Assembly (NCBI RefSeq): GCF_003788635.1
Contig: NZ_AYKH01000004.1
Span: forward strand, 62,001-126,000
Direction of reading: 5' to 3'
From: Salinisphaera orenii subsp. orenii MK-B5
Lineage (GTDB): Bacteria > Pseudomonadota > Gammaproteobacteria > Nevskiales > Salinisphaeraceae
Length of the DNA: 64,000 nt
Shown here in pieces: positions 9,105-16,915 of this stretch; position 1 is the first letter of the stretch, and each line of letters begins with the position of its first letter. Both the position numbers and the translations under genes were made by a program. Under the pieces are notes generated by a model, which worked only from the letters and a program-made list of their open reading frames with translations, was not told where the DNA came from and made no database searches.

Positions 9105-9821
9105 TCAGTCCCCGGCGGGCGCCTGCCGGTCCAGCGGATCGTGGGCGCCTTCGGTGGGTTCGTAGTGCTGGGCGCCGAAGATCATGGCGCGGAACAGGAT
9201 CTTGGCTTCGCGCGCCATTTCCCGGTCTGACAGGCCGGTGCCCTCGTTGAGCCACTCGGCCACCAGTTCGTTGAACATGCCCACCAGGGCGATCGCCGGC
9301 AGGTGATAGTCGCGGGCCGGGAGCATGCCGTTCTCGGCCATCAGATCGGCGTAGCGCTGGATGATGTCGGCCAGATCATGGGTCATCTGCCGGCGTTTCT
9401 TCTCCATGACCTCGGAAACGCCGACGGCCTCGATGCAGAGGATGCGGCCGCGCCGCGGGTCCTCCAGTAGAAAGAAGATCGCGGATTCGATCGTGTCCGC
9501 CACCCGCTGGGTCAGCGGGGTACGCGGCTCGGTCAGCGCCGTGCGGATGATCTCCTCCATGCGCGCGACCAGGAAGCCGTGTACGGCGTGGAGGATGGAT
9601 TCCCGGCCCTCGAACTGCTCGTAGAAATGCCGGGTGGAGACCTTGGCGTGGGAGCAGACCGCCTCGATCGGCGTGGCGGCGTAGCCGCGCTCGCCGAAGA
9701 GTTCGATGCCGGCGGCGATCAGCCGATCATGGCGCTGGGCACGCAGTTCCTCGGCCGAGAGGCCGCGATAGCCGCGCCGCCGCTGGCGCTTGCCCGGAGA
9801 GTTCTGTCGAGTGTCTGTCAC
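9105..9821 (-). CDS. TetR/AcrR family transcriptional regulator
   Basis: A 238-residue protein. A basic N-terminus precedes a helix-turn-helix: RLIAAGIELFGERGYAATPI then VCSHAKVSTRHFYEQFEG, the canonical TetR DNA-binding domain. The C-terminal helical domain (about 170 residues) would bind the effector. The frame is open back to 9914, but I prefer GTG at 9821: it has an AGGGA SD, gives a normal length, and leaves the palindromic operator candidate outside the coding region. It is divergent to fadE and convergent to the acyl-CoA synthetase, so control of beta-oxidation genes in response to an acyl-CoA is likely (inference), comparable in role to PsrA or FadR-type regulators. Confidence 0.88.
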   Translation of the reverse strand: MTDTRQNSPGKRQRRRGYRGLSAEELRAQRHDRLIAAGIELFGERGYAATPIEAVCSHAKVSTRHFYEQFEGRESILHAVHGFLVARMEEIIRTALTEPRTPLTQRVADTIESAIFFLLEDPRRGRILCIEAVGVSEVMEKKRRQMTHDLADIIQRYADLMAENGMLPARDYHLPAIALVGMFNELVAEWLNEGTGLSDREMAREAKILFRAMIFGAQHYEPTEGAHDPLDRQAPAGD

Positions 9822-9860
9822 GGATTCATCCCTGTTGACGCCTCGTAGGGGCTTGGTATT

Positions 9861-9890
9861 ATCTGAAAACTCGTATTTTTGAAAATAGAT
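9861..9890. promoter_or_regulatory. candidate TetR/PsrA-like operator between tetR and fadE
   Basis: An AT-rich island in otherwise GC-rich DNA. GAAAACTCGTATTTTTG (9865-9881) is an imperfect palindrome (AAAAnTnnnAnTTTT), flanked by ATCT (9861-9864) and AGAT (9887-9890). It lies between the divergent regulator and fadE starts. PsrA-type TetR regulators of fatty-acid genes bind G/CAAAC-spacer-GTTTG/C palindromes, so the layout fits but the sequence is only approximately similar. Confidence 0.45.
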
Positions 9891-9958
9891 GTTGTCGGTC
9901 GTATCCCTTGACATGGGGACGGTTCCGCCATCGGCAACCCGCTGGACTCGAGGCCGCC

Positions 9959-12457
9959 ATGACAGGCTTTATCATCGCGCTTCTACTGATCGGACTCTAT
10001 TGGACATTGCTCTACCGCGGCGTGTCGCTCGCGGTGTTCACGGGCGTGACTGCGGCGGTGGTCGTGGCCCTGGCCGCGACCGGTCTGATCGGCCCGGTCG
10101 GGTTCGTGATCACCGCCCTGGTACTGGGGCTGGGGCTCGCACTGTTCAACATCGTGCCGCTGCGCCGGCGTGTGTTGACCCATCGTCTCTACGGCATCTT
10201 TCGCAAGATCCTGCCGGAGATGGGGCAGACCGAGCAGCAGGCGCTGGAGGCCGGCGACGTCTGGTGGGAGGCCGAGCTGTTTCGCGGCCGCCCAGACTGG
10301 CAGCAGCTGCTCGATTTCCAGCTCACCCGCCTGAGCGAGCGCGAACAGGCCTTTCTCGATAACGAGACCGAGCAGCTGTGCACCATGCTCGACGACTGGC
10401 AGGTCAACTTCGAGCTCAAGGATCTGCCGGAAGAGGCCTGGGAATACATCCGCAACGCCGGCTTTCTGTCGATGCTGATCCCGAAGGAGCACGGCGGTCT
10501 GGGTTTCTCGGCCTACGGCCAGTCCTGTGTGGTCGCCAAGATCGCGACGCGCTCGATCGCCGCCGCGGTGACCGTGATGGTGCCCAACTCGCTCGGCCCG
10601 GGCGAGCTGCTGGTGCACTACGGCACCAAAGAACAGCAGGACAAGTGGCTGCCGGGGCTGGCCTCCGGTCGCGAGCTGCCGTGCTTTGCGCTCACCGGCG
10701 TGGAAGTCGGCTCGGACGCGGCCAAGATGCCGGACACCGGCGTGGTCTGTAAGCGCAGCGTCGACGGCGAGGAGGTCCTCGGCTTGTCGCTGACCTTCAA
10801 CAAGCGCTATATCACCCTGGCGCCGGTGGCCACGCTCATGGGCCTGGCCTTCAGGCTCAAGGATCCGGACGGTCTGCTCGGTGATCCCGAGACCGTGGAC
10901 TACGGCATCACCTGTGCGCTGCTGGCCACCGACACGCCCGGCGTGAATATCGGCCGCCGCAGCTATCCGGGCAACGCCTTCATGAACGGGCCGATCGAGG
11001 GCAGGGACGTGTTCGTGCCGATCGATGCCATCATCGGCGGGCCCAAGCAGGCCGGCAACGGCTGGCGCATGCTCTTCGAATGCCTGTCGGCGGGGCGCGG
11101 CGTGTCGCTGCCGGCACTGTCGACCGCCACCGGCAAGGGCATGTACGGCATCACCTCGGCGTATTCGCGCATCCGGCGCCAGTTCGGCACCGAGATCGGC
11201 AACTTCGAGGGCGTGCAGGAAGGCCTGGGCGTGATCGGCGGCTATGCCTATATCCTCGAGAACGTGCGCAATCTCACCGCCTCGGGCGTGGATCACTGCA
11301 CCCCGGCGGTGGTCACCGCGATGATCAAGTACCACTCCACCGAGATGATGCGCACGGTCATCAACCACTCGATGGATATCCATTCCGGGCGCGGCATCAT
11401 CATGGGCCCGCGCAATTATCTGGCCGCGGCCTATCAGGCGCTGCCGGTGGCGATCACGGTCGAGGGCGCGAACGTGATGACGCGCAGCCTCATGGTCTTC
11501 GGCCAGGGCGCGATCCGCTGCCATCCCTATGTCTACAGCGAAATGGAGGCCGCCCACAATCCGGACTTCAAGGCCGGGCTGGTCGAGTTCGACCGCCTGC
11601 TGTTCTCGCATATCGGCTATTCGGTGAACCGCATGGTGCGCGCGTTCACGCTGGGCGTGACGAATGCGAAGCTCGCCAAGGCGCCGGTTAAAAACGAGAT
11701 GACGGTCTACTATCGCCATCTGGAGCGTTTCTCGGCGGCGCTAGCCTTCTGTTCGGATCTGGCGATGGGCACGCTCGGCGGCGCGCTCAAGCTCAAGGAA
11801 TCGACCTCGGCGCGTCTTGGCGACGTGCTGTCGCATCTATATATGGCCTCGGCCACGCTCAAGGGCTTCGAGGTCAACGGCGGCACCGAAGAGGACAAGG
11901 TCCATGCGCGCTGGGCGATGGAATATCACCTGCACGAGATCGAGCAGGCCCTGCATGAGTTCGTGCGCAATTACCCGGTCAAGGCCGCCCGGCCGCTTCT
12001 CAGATGCGTCGCCCTGCCGCGCGGACGCCGCTTCCACGGCCCCAGCGATGCCACCAACAGCGCGCTATGCCGCATGATGCTGGGCATGAAACTCGATTCC
12101 GAATTCGGACGCCGCATGACCTACGACATCTATATCGGCCGGGGCGAGAACGACCCCACCGGCCGGCTGATCGGCGCCTACGAGAAGCTGCAGGCCATCG
12201 ACGACGTCTACAGCGAGTTCCTGCGCGCCGCCAAGCACGGCGAGATCGAGGGTGAGAGCGTCGAGCAGCAGCTGGCCAGCGCGCTCGAGCGCGGCGTGCT
12301 CGACGCCGGGCAGGTCGATGCGATCCGCGAGTACGACCGCATGCGCTACGACGTGTTGCTGACCGACGACTTCAGCAAGGAATACCTGGCCAATCCGCTC
12401 TCCGAAGACACGCGTCGAGCCGAAGGCCGACCGGTCGATCTGCGGCAGGCCTCATGA
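9959..12457 (+). CDS. fadE: acyl-CoA dehydrogenase, long FadE type
   Basis: An 832-residue protein, close to E. coli FadE (814) and much longer than ordinary 380-residue acyl-CoA dehydrogenases. Two hydrophobic N-terminal stretches (FIIALLLIGLYWTLLY and a following helix) anchor it to the membrane. The dehydrogenase core follows: PKEHGGLGFSAYG, then CFALTGVEVGSDAAKM (flavin/substrate loop), RSYPGNAFMNGPI, and IRRQFGTEIGNFEGVQEG. A FadE-specific C-terminal extension follows. It carries out the first, FAD-dependent desaturation of beta-oxidation. Start ATG at 9959 has a GAGG upstream. Divergent from the TetR gene with the palindrome between them; the stop overlaps the next ATG (ATGA), so it heads an operon with two hydrolases and ACBP. 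Confidence 0.95.
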   Translation: MTGFIIALLLIGLYWTLLYRGVSLAVFTGVTAAVVVALAATGLIGPVGFVITALVLGLGLALFNIVPLRRRVLTHRLYGIFRKILPEMGQTEQQALEAGDVWWEAELFRGRPDWQQLLDFQLTRLSEREQAFLDNETEQLCTMLDDWQVNFELKDLPEEAWEYIRNAGFLSMLIPKEHGGLGFSAYGQSCVVAKIATRSIAAAVTVMVPNSLGPGELLVHYGTKEQQDKWLPGLASGRELPCFALTGVEVGSDAAKMPDTGVVCKRSVDGEEVLGLSLTFNKRYITLAPVATLMGLAFRLKDPDGLLGDPETVDYGITCALLATDTPGVNIGRRSYPGNAFMNGPIEGRDVFVPIDAIIGGPKQAGNGWRMLFECLSAGRGVSLPALSTATGKGMYGITSAYSRIRRQFGTEIGNFEGVQEGLGVIGGYAYILENVRNLTASGVDHCTPAVVTAMIKYHSTEMMRTVINHSMDIHSGRGIIMGPRNYLAAAYQALPVAITVEGANVMTRSLMVFGQGAIRCHPYVYSEMEAAHNPDFKAGLVEFDRLLFSHIGYSVNRMVRAFTLGVTNAKLAKAPVKNEMTVYYRHLERFSAALAFCSDLAMGTLGGALKLKESTSARLGDVLSHLYMASATLKGFEVNGGTEEDKVHARWAMEYHLHEIEQALHEFVRNYPVKAARPLLRCVALPRGRRFHGPSDATNSALCRMMLGMKLDSEFGRRMTYDIYIGRGENDPTGRLIGAYEKLQAIDDVYSEFLRAAKHGEIEGESVEQQLASALERGVLDAGQVDAIREYDRMRYDVLLTDDFSKEYLANPLSEDTRRAEGRPVDLRQAS

Positions 12458-13716
12458 GCCGGACGCTGCTCGGTGCGCATCGGGTGGATATGCCCGCCGG
12501 CTCGCTCGACGCGATCACGGGTATCGATCGGGCGGCCGAAGTCGATCCCGCGCAGGCCGGCCTGTCGCCGGCCGCGGTCGAGTCGGTCTGGGAGGGCGTG
12601 CGTGGGCTCTACCGCAGTGGCGCCTATCCGGCGATCACCTTCTGTCTGCGCCGGCGGGGGCGGATCGTGCTCAACCGTTCGCTGGGCCACGCCTACGGCC
12701 GCGGGCCGGACGAGCCACCGGAAACGCGCGCGCGGCTGGCCGAGCCGGATACGCCCATGTGCCTGTTCTCCGCGAGCAAGGCCGTCACCGCCATCCTCGT
12801 GCACAAGCTGGCCGAGGAGGGCGGCATCGACCTGGATGCGCGGGTCTCGCGCTATCTGCCCGAGTTCACAGGTGCCGGCAAGCAGCGCACCACCATCGCC
12901 CAGGTGCTCTCGCATCGGGGCGGCTTTCCCATGTTCGACATCGATCGCCGTCGCGCCGGCCCGGAGACGCTGGCCGACTGGGACGAATGCCTGCGTCTGA
13001 TCTGCGCGGCCCCGGCCGAGACGGGCCGCCGGCGGATGGCCTATCACGCGATCACCGGCGGCTTCATCCTCGGCGAACTCATCCGCCGCGTGACCGGCGC
13101 GCCGCTGACCGAGTATCTCGACACGCGCCTGCGCCGGCCGCTGGGGATGCGCTATTTCACCTTCGGGCTGGACGGGCGCTCGCGTTCGCGGGTCGCGCGC
13201 AATTATGCCGCCGGCCAGCCGGTGCGCTTTCCGTTGTCGGTGGTGGCGCGTCGGGCGCTGACCGTCGGTTTCGAAGAAGTCGTGGATATTTCCAACCGCG
13301 ATCTGTTCATGGACGCCGTCGTGCCCGCGGGCAATCTCTATTGCACGGCCGAGGAGTTGTCGCGCTTCTATCAGATGCTGGCCGACGACGGTGTGTACGC
13401 CGGCCGGCGGATCCTGCAGCCGGCGACGATCCGGCGCGCGACTCGGCCCGCCAATCGGCTGCGCTACGACCACACGCTCAGGATTCCCATGCGCTACAGC
13501 GAGGGTCTGATGCTGGGCGCCAATCCGGTCGGCCTGTACGGGCCGATGACCGGGCGCGCCTACGGCCATCTCGGGTTCATGAACATTCTCGGCTGGGCGG
13601 ATCCGGCGCGCGAGGTCTCGGCCGGCCTGCTGGTCAGCGGCAAGGCCATCCTCGGCGGCCACCTGATCGCGCTGGGCCGGCTGCTGACCACCATCTCCTG
13701 GCGGTGCCGCGGCTGA
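12454..13716 (+). CDS. serine hydrolase, class C beta-lactamase/esterase-like
   Basis: A 420-residue protein of the serine beta-lactamase-like fold. The SxxK nucleophile motif is in CLFSASKAVTAILVHKL (Ser-Ala-Ser-Lys). It is followed by VLSHRGGFPMF in the position of the usual LLxHTSGL, and by MAYHAITGGFILGEL in the position of YxNxGYxLLG. There is no obvious signal peptide, so an intracellular lipid or ester hydrolase (EstB-like) is more likely than an antibiotic-resistance enzyme. The ATG overlaps the fadE stop, and the stop overlaps the next gene's ATG, so it is translated as part of the fadE operon. The substrate is not predictable from sequence. Confidence 0.85.
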   Translation: MSRTLLGAHRVDMPAGSLDAITGIDRAAEVDPAQAGLSPAAVESVWEGVRGLYRSGAYPAITFCLRRRGRIVLNRSLGHAYGRGPDEPPETRARLAEPDTPMCLFSASKAVTAILVHKLAEEGGIDLDARVSRYLPEFTGAGKQRTTIAQVLSHRGGFPMFDIDRRRAGPETLADWDECLRLICAAPAETGRRRMAYHAITGGFILGELIRRVTGAPLTEYLDTRLRRPLGMRYFTFGLDGRSRSRVARNYAAGQPVRFPLSVVARRALTVGFEEVVDISNRDLFMDAVVPAGNLYCTAEELSRFYQMLADDGVYAGRRILQPATIRRATRPANRLRYDHTLRIPMRYSEGLMLGANPVGLYGPMTGRAYGHLGFMNILGWADPAREVSAGLLVSGKAILGGHLIALGRLLTTISWRCRG

Positions 13717-15023
13717 TGCGCGCGGATCGCCCTCCGGTCGATCGCCGCGACGCGGGCCCGCCCGCGGGCGCGGTCTGGCTGCGTGGCGGCATCGCGCTCG
13801 CCGCCGATGCCTTCACCGGTACGGTGGGCCTCGTTCAGGGCGTGCATCGCTCGATCACGCGCAGCATCGGGCGCATCAATCCGGCCGCCCATCCGGTCGG
13901 CCGGGTCAGCGACTTCGTCTACGGCCGCGTGCGTGATATCGGGAGTCTGAGTTTCGCCGGTGCCGGCCAGCTCGCCGGTCTGGCCGAGACCCTGGTGCCG
14001 GCGCGCAAGCGCGAGATACCGGCGCGGCTGTCGCTGGGGCTGCACAGCGCGCTCAACGGCGCCGTCGGCGATCATCTCGAGGCCAGCGGCAACGAACTCG
14101 CGCTACCGATGGATTTCGTCGCGGCCGACGGCCGGCCGATCGCGTTCACCCGGCACGGGCTCTCGGTCGGCCTCGACGACGCGCCGTCGCCGCGGCTGGT
14201 GGTGCTCATTCACGGCCTGGGCATGAACGACCGCCAGTGGCGTCGCGCCGGCCATGCCGACTTCGGCGAGCGGCTGGCGCGCGATCACGGCTATACCGCG
14301 CTGCGGCTGCGCTACAACAGCGGTCGGCATGTTTCCGAGAACGGGCGTGATCTGGCCTTTCGGCTGCAGGCGCTGTTGGATGCCTACCCGGTGGTACTCG
14401 AACGGATCACGCTCATCGGACACAGTATGGGCGGTCTCGTCGCCCGAAGTGCGGCCCATTACGCGCACGAGGCCGGTCTCGGCTGGCCGCGGCGGCTGGC
14501 GGACATGGTGCTGCTGGGCTCGCCGCACCTCGGTGCGCCGCTGGAACGGCTCGGCAGCCGCGTGACCCGTTCGCTGACGCGGGTGCCCTACACGCAGCCG
14601 TTCGCGCGCCTCGGCGATATCCGCAGCGCCGGGGTCAAGGATCTGCGCTACGGCTATCTGCGAGACGAGGACTGGCAGAAGGACGAGCGCGTCGGCGGCG
14701 ACTACACCGCCAGCCCCGCCCTGCGGCCGCTCGATCACGTCGGCCATTTCCTGGTCGCGGCCACGCTAGGCCGACGCGAGGACGACCCGCTCGGCCGCTG
14801 GTTCGGCGATCTGCTGGTGCCGGTCGGCAGCGCCTTCGGCCATTCCCGTTCGCCCGGTCGGCGTTTCGTCGCCCGTGACCAGGACGGCCGCGTCTTCTAC
14901 GGCATGAATCATTTCGCGCTGCTGCACCACGACGATGTCTATCGTGCGATCAGCGACTGGCTGGGCCCGCGCCTGGACGAGGCCTCGTCCGGCGACCGTT
15001 CAATTTGCCGCACAGGAGAGTGA
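13716..15023 (+). CDS. alpha/beta hydrolase, lipase-like (GHSMGG)
   Basis: A 435-residue protein. An N-terminal ~140-residue extension precedes an alpha/beta-hydrolase core: oxyanion region VVLIHGLGMNDRQWRR, nucleophile elbow LIGHSMGGLVARSAA, LLGSPHLGAPLERLG (PGAP1/lipase-like), and late acidic and His candidates including NHFALLHHDDVY near the C-terminus. The pattern is that of triacylglycerol or wax-ester type lipases. There is no signal peptide; the start ATG overlaps the upstream stop (TGATG). Sitting between FadE, an esterase-like protein and an acyl-CoA-binding protein, it probably frees fatty acids from an intracellular lipid or polyester (inference). Confidence 0.85.
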   Translation: MRADRPPVDRRDAGPPAGAVWLRGGIALAADAFTGTVGLVQGVHRSITRSIGRINPAAHPVGRVSDFVYGRVRDIGSLSFAGAGQLAGLAETLVPARKREIPARLSLGLHSALNGAVGDHLEASGNELALPMDFVAADGRPIAFTRHGLSVGLDDAPSPRLVVLIHGLGMNDRQWRRAGHADFGERLARDHGYTALRLRYNSGRHVSENGRDLAFRLQALLDAYPVVLERITLIGHSMGGLVARSAAHYAHEAGLGWPRRLADMVLLGSPHLGAPLERLGSRVTRSLTRVPYTQPFARLGDIRSAGVKDLRYGYLRDEDWQKDERVGGDYTASPALRPLDHVGHFLVAATLGRREDDPLGRWFGDLLVPVGSAFGHSRSPGRRFVARDQDGRVFYGMNHFALLHHDDVYRAISDWLGPRLDEASSGDRSICRTGE

Positions 15024-15025
15024 CC

Positions 15026-15304
15026 ATGTCCGATCTGGAGCGCCGATTCCAGGAAGCCGTCGACAAGGTGCGTCATGCGCCGGCGGACGGCGCGTTCAAA
15101 CCCTCCAACGATTTCAAGCTGAAGATGTACGCCCTCTACCGGCAGGCGACCGACGGCGACGTCACCGGTCGCAAGCCGGGGATGCTCAATCCCGTCGAGC
15201 GCTACAAGTGGCAGGCCTGGAAGGATGTCGAGGGCCAGTCGCGGGAACAGGCGATGGCGGCGTATATCGCCGAGGTCGAGGCCGTCGAGGCGCAGTACGG
15301 CTGA
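15026..15304 (+). CDS. acyl-CoA-binding protein (ACBP)
   Basis: A 92-residue protein spanning a complete four-helix ACBP domain: LERRFQEAVDKV (helix 1), then SNDFKLKMYALYRQATDGDV (helix 2, with the conserved K..YALYKQAT-like core), GRKPGMLNPVERYKWQAW and the C-terminal helix. It binds long-chain acyl-CoA esters in the cytoplasm and shuttles or buffers them. ACBP is universal in eukaryotes but patchy in bacteria, so its place as last gene of the fadE operon supports a lipid-storage or high-flux fatty-acid lifestyle. A strong SD (AGGAGAG, 15014-15020) sets the ATG at 15026, two bases after the previous stop. Confidence 0.93.
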   Translation: MSDLERRFQEAVDKVRHAPADGAFKPSNDFKLKMYALYRQATDGDVTGRKPGMLNPVERYKWQAWKDVEGQSREQAMAAYIAEVEAVEAQYG

Positions 15305-15309
15305 GCGAT

Positions 15310-16440
15310 TCAGCCAGCGGCCGGCTCGGCGATGAGCCCGGCCAGCGTGGTACGGCCGCTGGCGGCCGCGGCCTCGGCGCGTACCGGGGCCGCCAGATGC
15401 GCCGAGCCGGCGCGCAGGGTGTCGGCGCAGGCGTCCTCGGCGGTGACCCGCTGGCCGAACTCGGCGAGAAAGGCCCGGCGTTCGGTGGCCGCGACCTCGA
15501 GAAGCCGGGCGCAGCGCGTCGGGCCCATCAGCGGCAGCTGGGTCTGGAGGGCGTCCCACAGATCGTTGGCCACCACCGAGTCGATCACGCTGCGCACCAC
15601 GCGGGCGTCGTCGAAGGCGGGCTGGTCGGCGAGCCGTTCCACGGAGGCGTCCGGCAGTTCCCGGCCGATCGTCAGCAGCGACGGCCACAGGTCGTGCTCG
15701 GCCGCGGCGCGGATGAGCGAGTCCAGAATCTCGGCGCGCTGTGCCAGCGCGAGTTCGGCCAGCGCATGACGCGCCTCCGGGCCGATGCGCCGCAGGGTGG
15801 CGATGACTTCCGGCCAGAGATCCTCGGCCGCGGCGGCGTCGATTACGGCCCGGCGGCGTTCGGTGTCCAGATGCGCGATCACCGCGTCGAGGCGCTGGCT
15901 GTCCTCGACGAAGAAACTGATCTTGAGCAGATCCGCGCCGCTGTCGATGGCGTCGGTGGCCGCGAACAGCGTCTCGTCGGGCAGCACGTCGACGAAGCGG
16001 CCCATGGTGATGTATTCGCCGCGTGCGAGCAGCAGTCGGGTGATCGCCACCGAGCGCGCCACCGGAAAGCCGGCGATGATCGGCTTGGCCCGCTCCGGAT
16101 CGAGTTCGAGGCAGGTGTCGGCGAGAAAGGTGTCCGACAGCCGCGACGACAGTTCGATCGCGCGGTCGGGCGGCATCTCCCCGGCGATCCGGCCGGAAAG
16201 CATGGGGCCGAGCACGCGTTCGGATATCTTTGCGCTGATCGTCAGCGGCAGCAGCGACGACAGCCGCGCAAAGCCGCTGAAACTCGGCCGGAACTTTTCA
16301 AACAGCGCGTCGGTGATGCCCTCGCGCAGCGTCCGCAGCTGGCCGGCTTCCAGATAGTCGAGAAAGGCGAGGCTGGCGGTATCGGTGTCGAGAATGCGGG
16401 CGAGCTTTTCCAGCTCGGCGCGCGCGGCCGGATCGTTCAT
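15310..16440 (-). CDS. hypothetical helical-repeat protein with 43-residue DLW repeats
   Basis: A 376-residue soluble protein of mainly alpha-helical composition. I do not recognise a named family; there is some flavour of DUF2336-type helical proteins. Directly visible: three copies of a unit whose anchor is Asp-Leu-Trp at residues 207, 250 and 293, spaced exactly 43 residues apart (EDLWPEVIATL, HDLWPSLLTIG, NDLWDALQTQL). A related unit may precede them near residues 160-200. Such arrays usually form an alpha-solenoid scaffold. Its start overlaps the stop of the small upstream gene (16437-16646), so the two are co-translated, and it is convergent with the ACBP operon with only 5 bases between the stops. 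Confidence 0.7.
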   Translation of the reverse strand: MNDPAARAELEKLARILDTDTASLAFLDYLEAGQLRTLREGITDALFEKFRPSFSGFARLSSLLPLTISAKISERVLGPMLSGRIAGEMPPDRAIELSSRLSDTFLADTCLELDPERAKPIIAGFPVARSVAITRLLLARGEYITMGRFVDVLPDETLFAATDAIDSGADLLKISFFVEDSQRLDAVIAHLDTERRRAVIDAAAAEDLWPEVIATLRRIGPEARHALAELALAQRAEILDSLIRAAAEHDLWPSLLTIGRELPDASVERLADQPAFDDARVVRSVIDSVVANDLWDALQTQLPLMGPTRCARLLEVAATERRAFLAEFGQRVTAEDACADTLRAGSAHLAAPVRAEAAAASGRTTLAGLIAEPAAG

Positions 16441-16646
16441 CCGAGGAACAGCTTCTGCACGCGCCGGCGCAGAGGCGACGGCACCATCCGTACGGCGTCT
16501 TCCAGGGCGGTCTCGAGCATGCGCCGCTGGCCGGCTGCGGCCTGTTCCATCAGCCGTTCGAGGCGTTCGCGATCGTCCGGCGGCAGCCCGTCGAGAATGG
16601 CGCGGGCCCGCGAATTGAGGACCAGCCGATTGTCGTCTTCGCTCAT
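16437..16646 (-). CDS. small hypothetical protein (69 aa), partner of the DLW-repeat protein
   Basis: A short charged helical protein (MSEDDNRLVLNSRARAIL, later RERLERLMEQAAAGQRRML, ending RRVQKLFLG). The stop overlaps the start of the 376-residue downstream gene by four bases, a typical sign of a functional pair. No known domain is recognised. It is transcribed divergently from the fabG-like gene; the 269-base interval 16647-16915 must carry both promoters and contains an AT-richer stretch (16795-16860) but no clear sigma-70 pair. Size and coupling make it real rather than spurious, though not certain. Confidence 0.6.
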   Translation of the reverse strand: MSEDDNRLVLNSRARAILDGLPPDDRERLERLMEQAAAGQRRMLETALEDAVRMVPSPLRRRVQKLFLG

Positions 16647-16915
16647 GCCTGCCTCCGACGCGGCGGCCCGTGCGCGTTGACTGCGGCCGTCAGCGTTGTC
16701 GTCATCCGGCGATGGTACAACACGGGGCGCGCGGGTGCAGGCCGGGCGTGGTGGCGCCGCGCTGAGGCCCGCAGGCGAGGGCCATGAAAGATGGATTGAT
16801 GAAAAATACGGCCTCAGACTTTTATTTGACGCTGGGCCGGATTAAACTCAAACATGTTGCAGTGCACTAAAACAGGCGGCCGTCGTTTTCGGCGGCCGGC
16901 ACCCGAGGAGTCACC

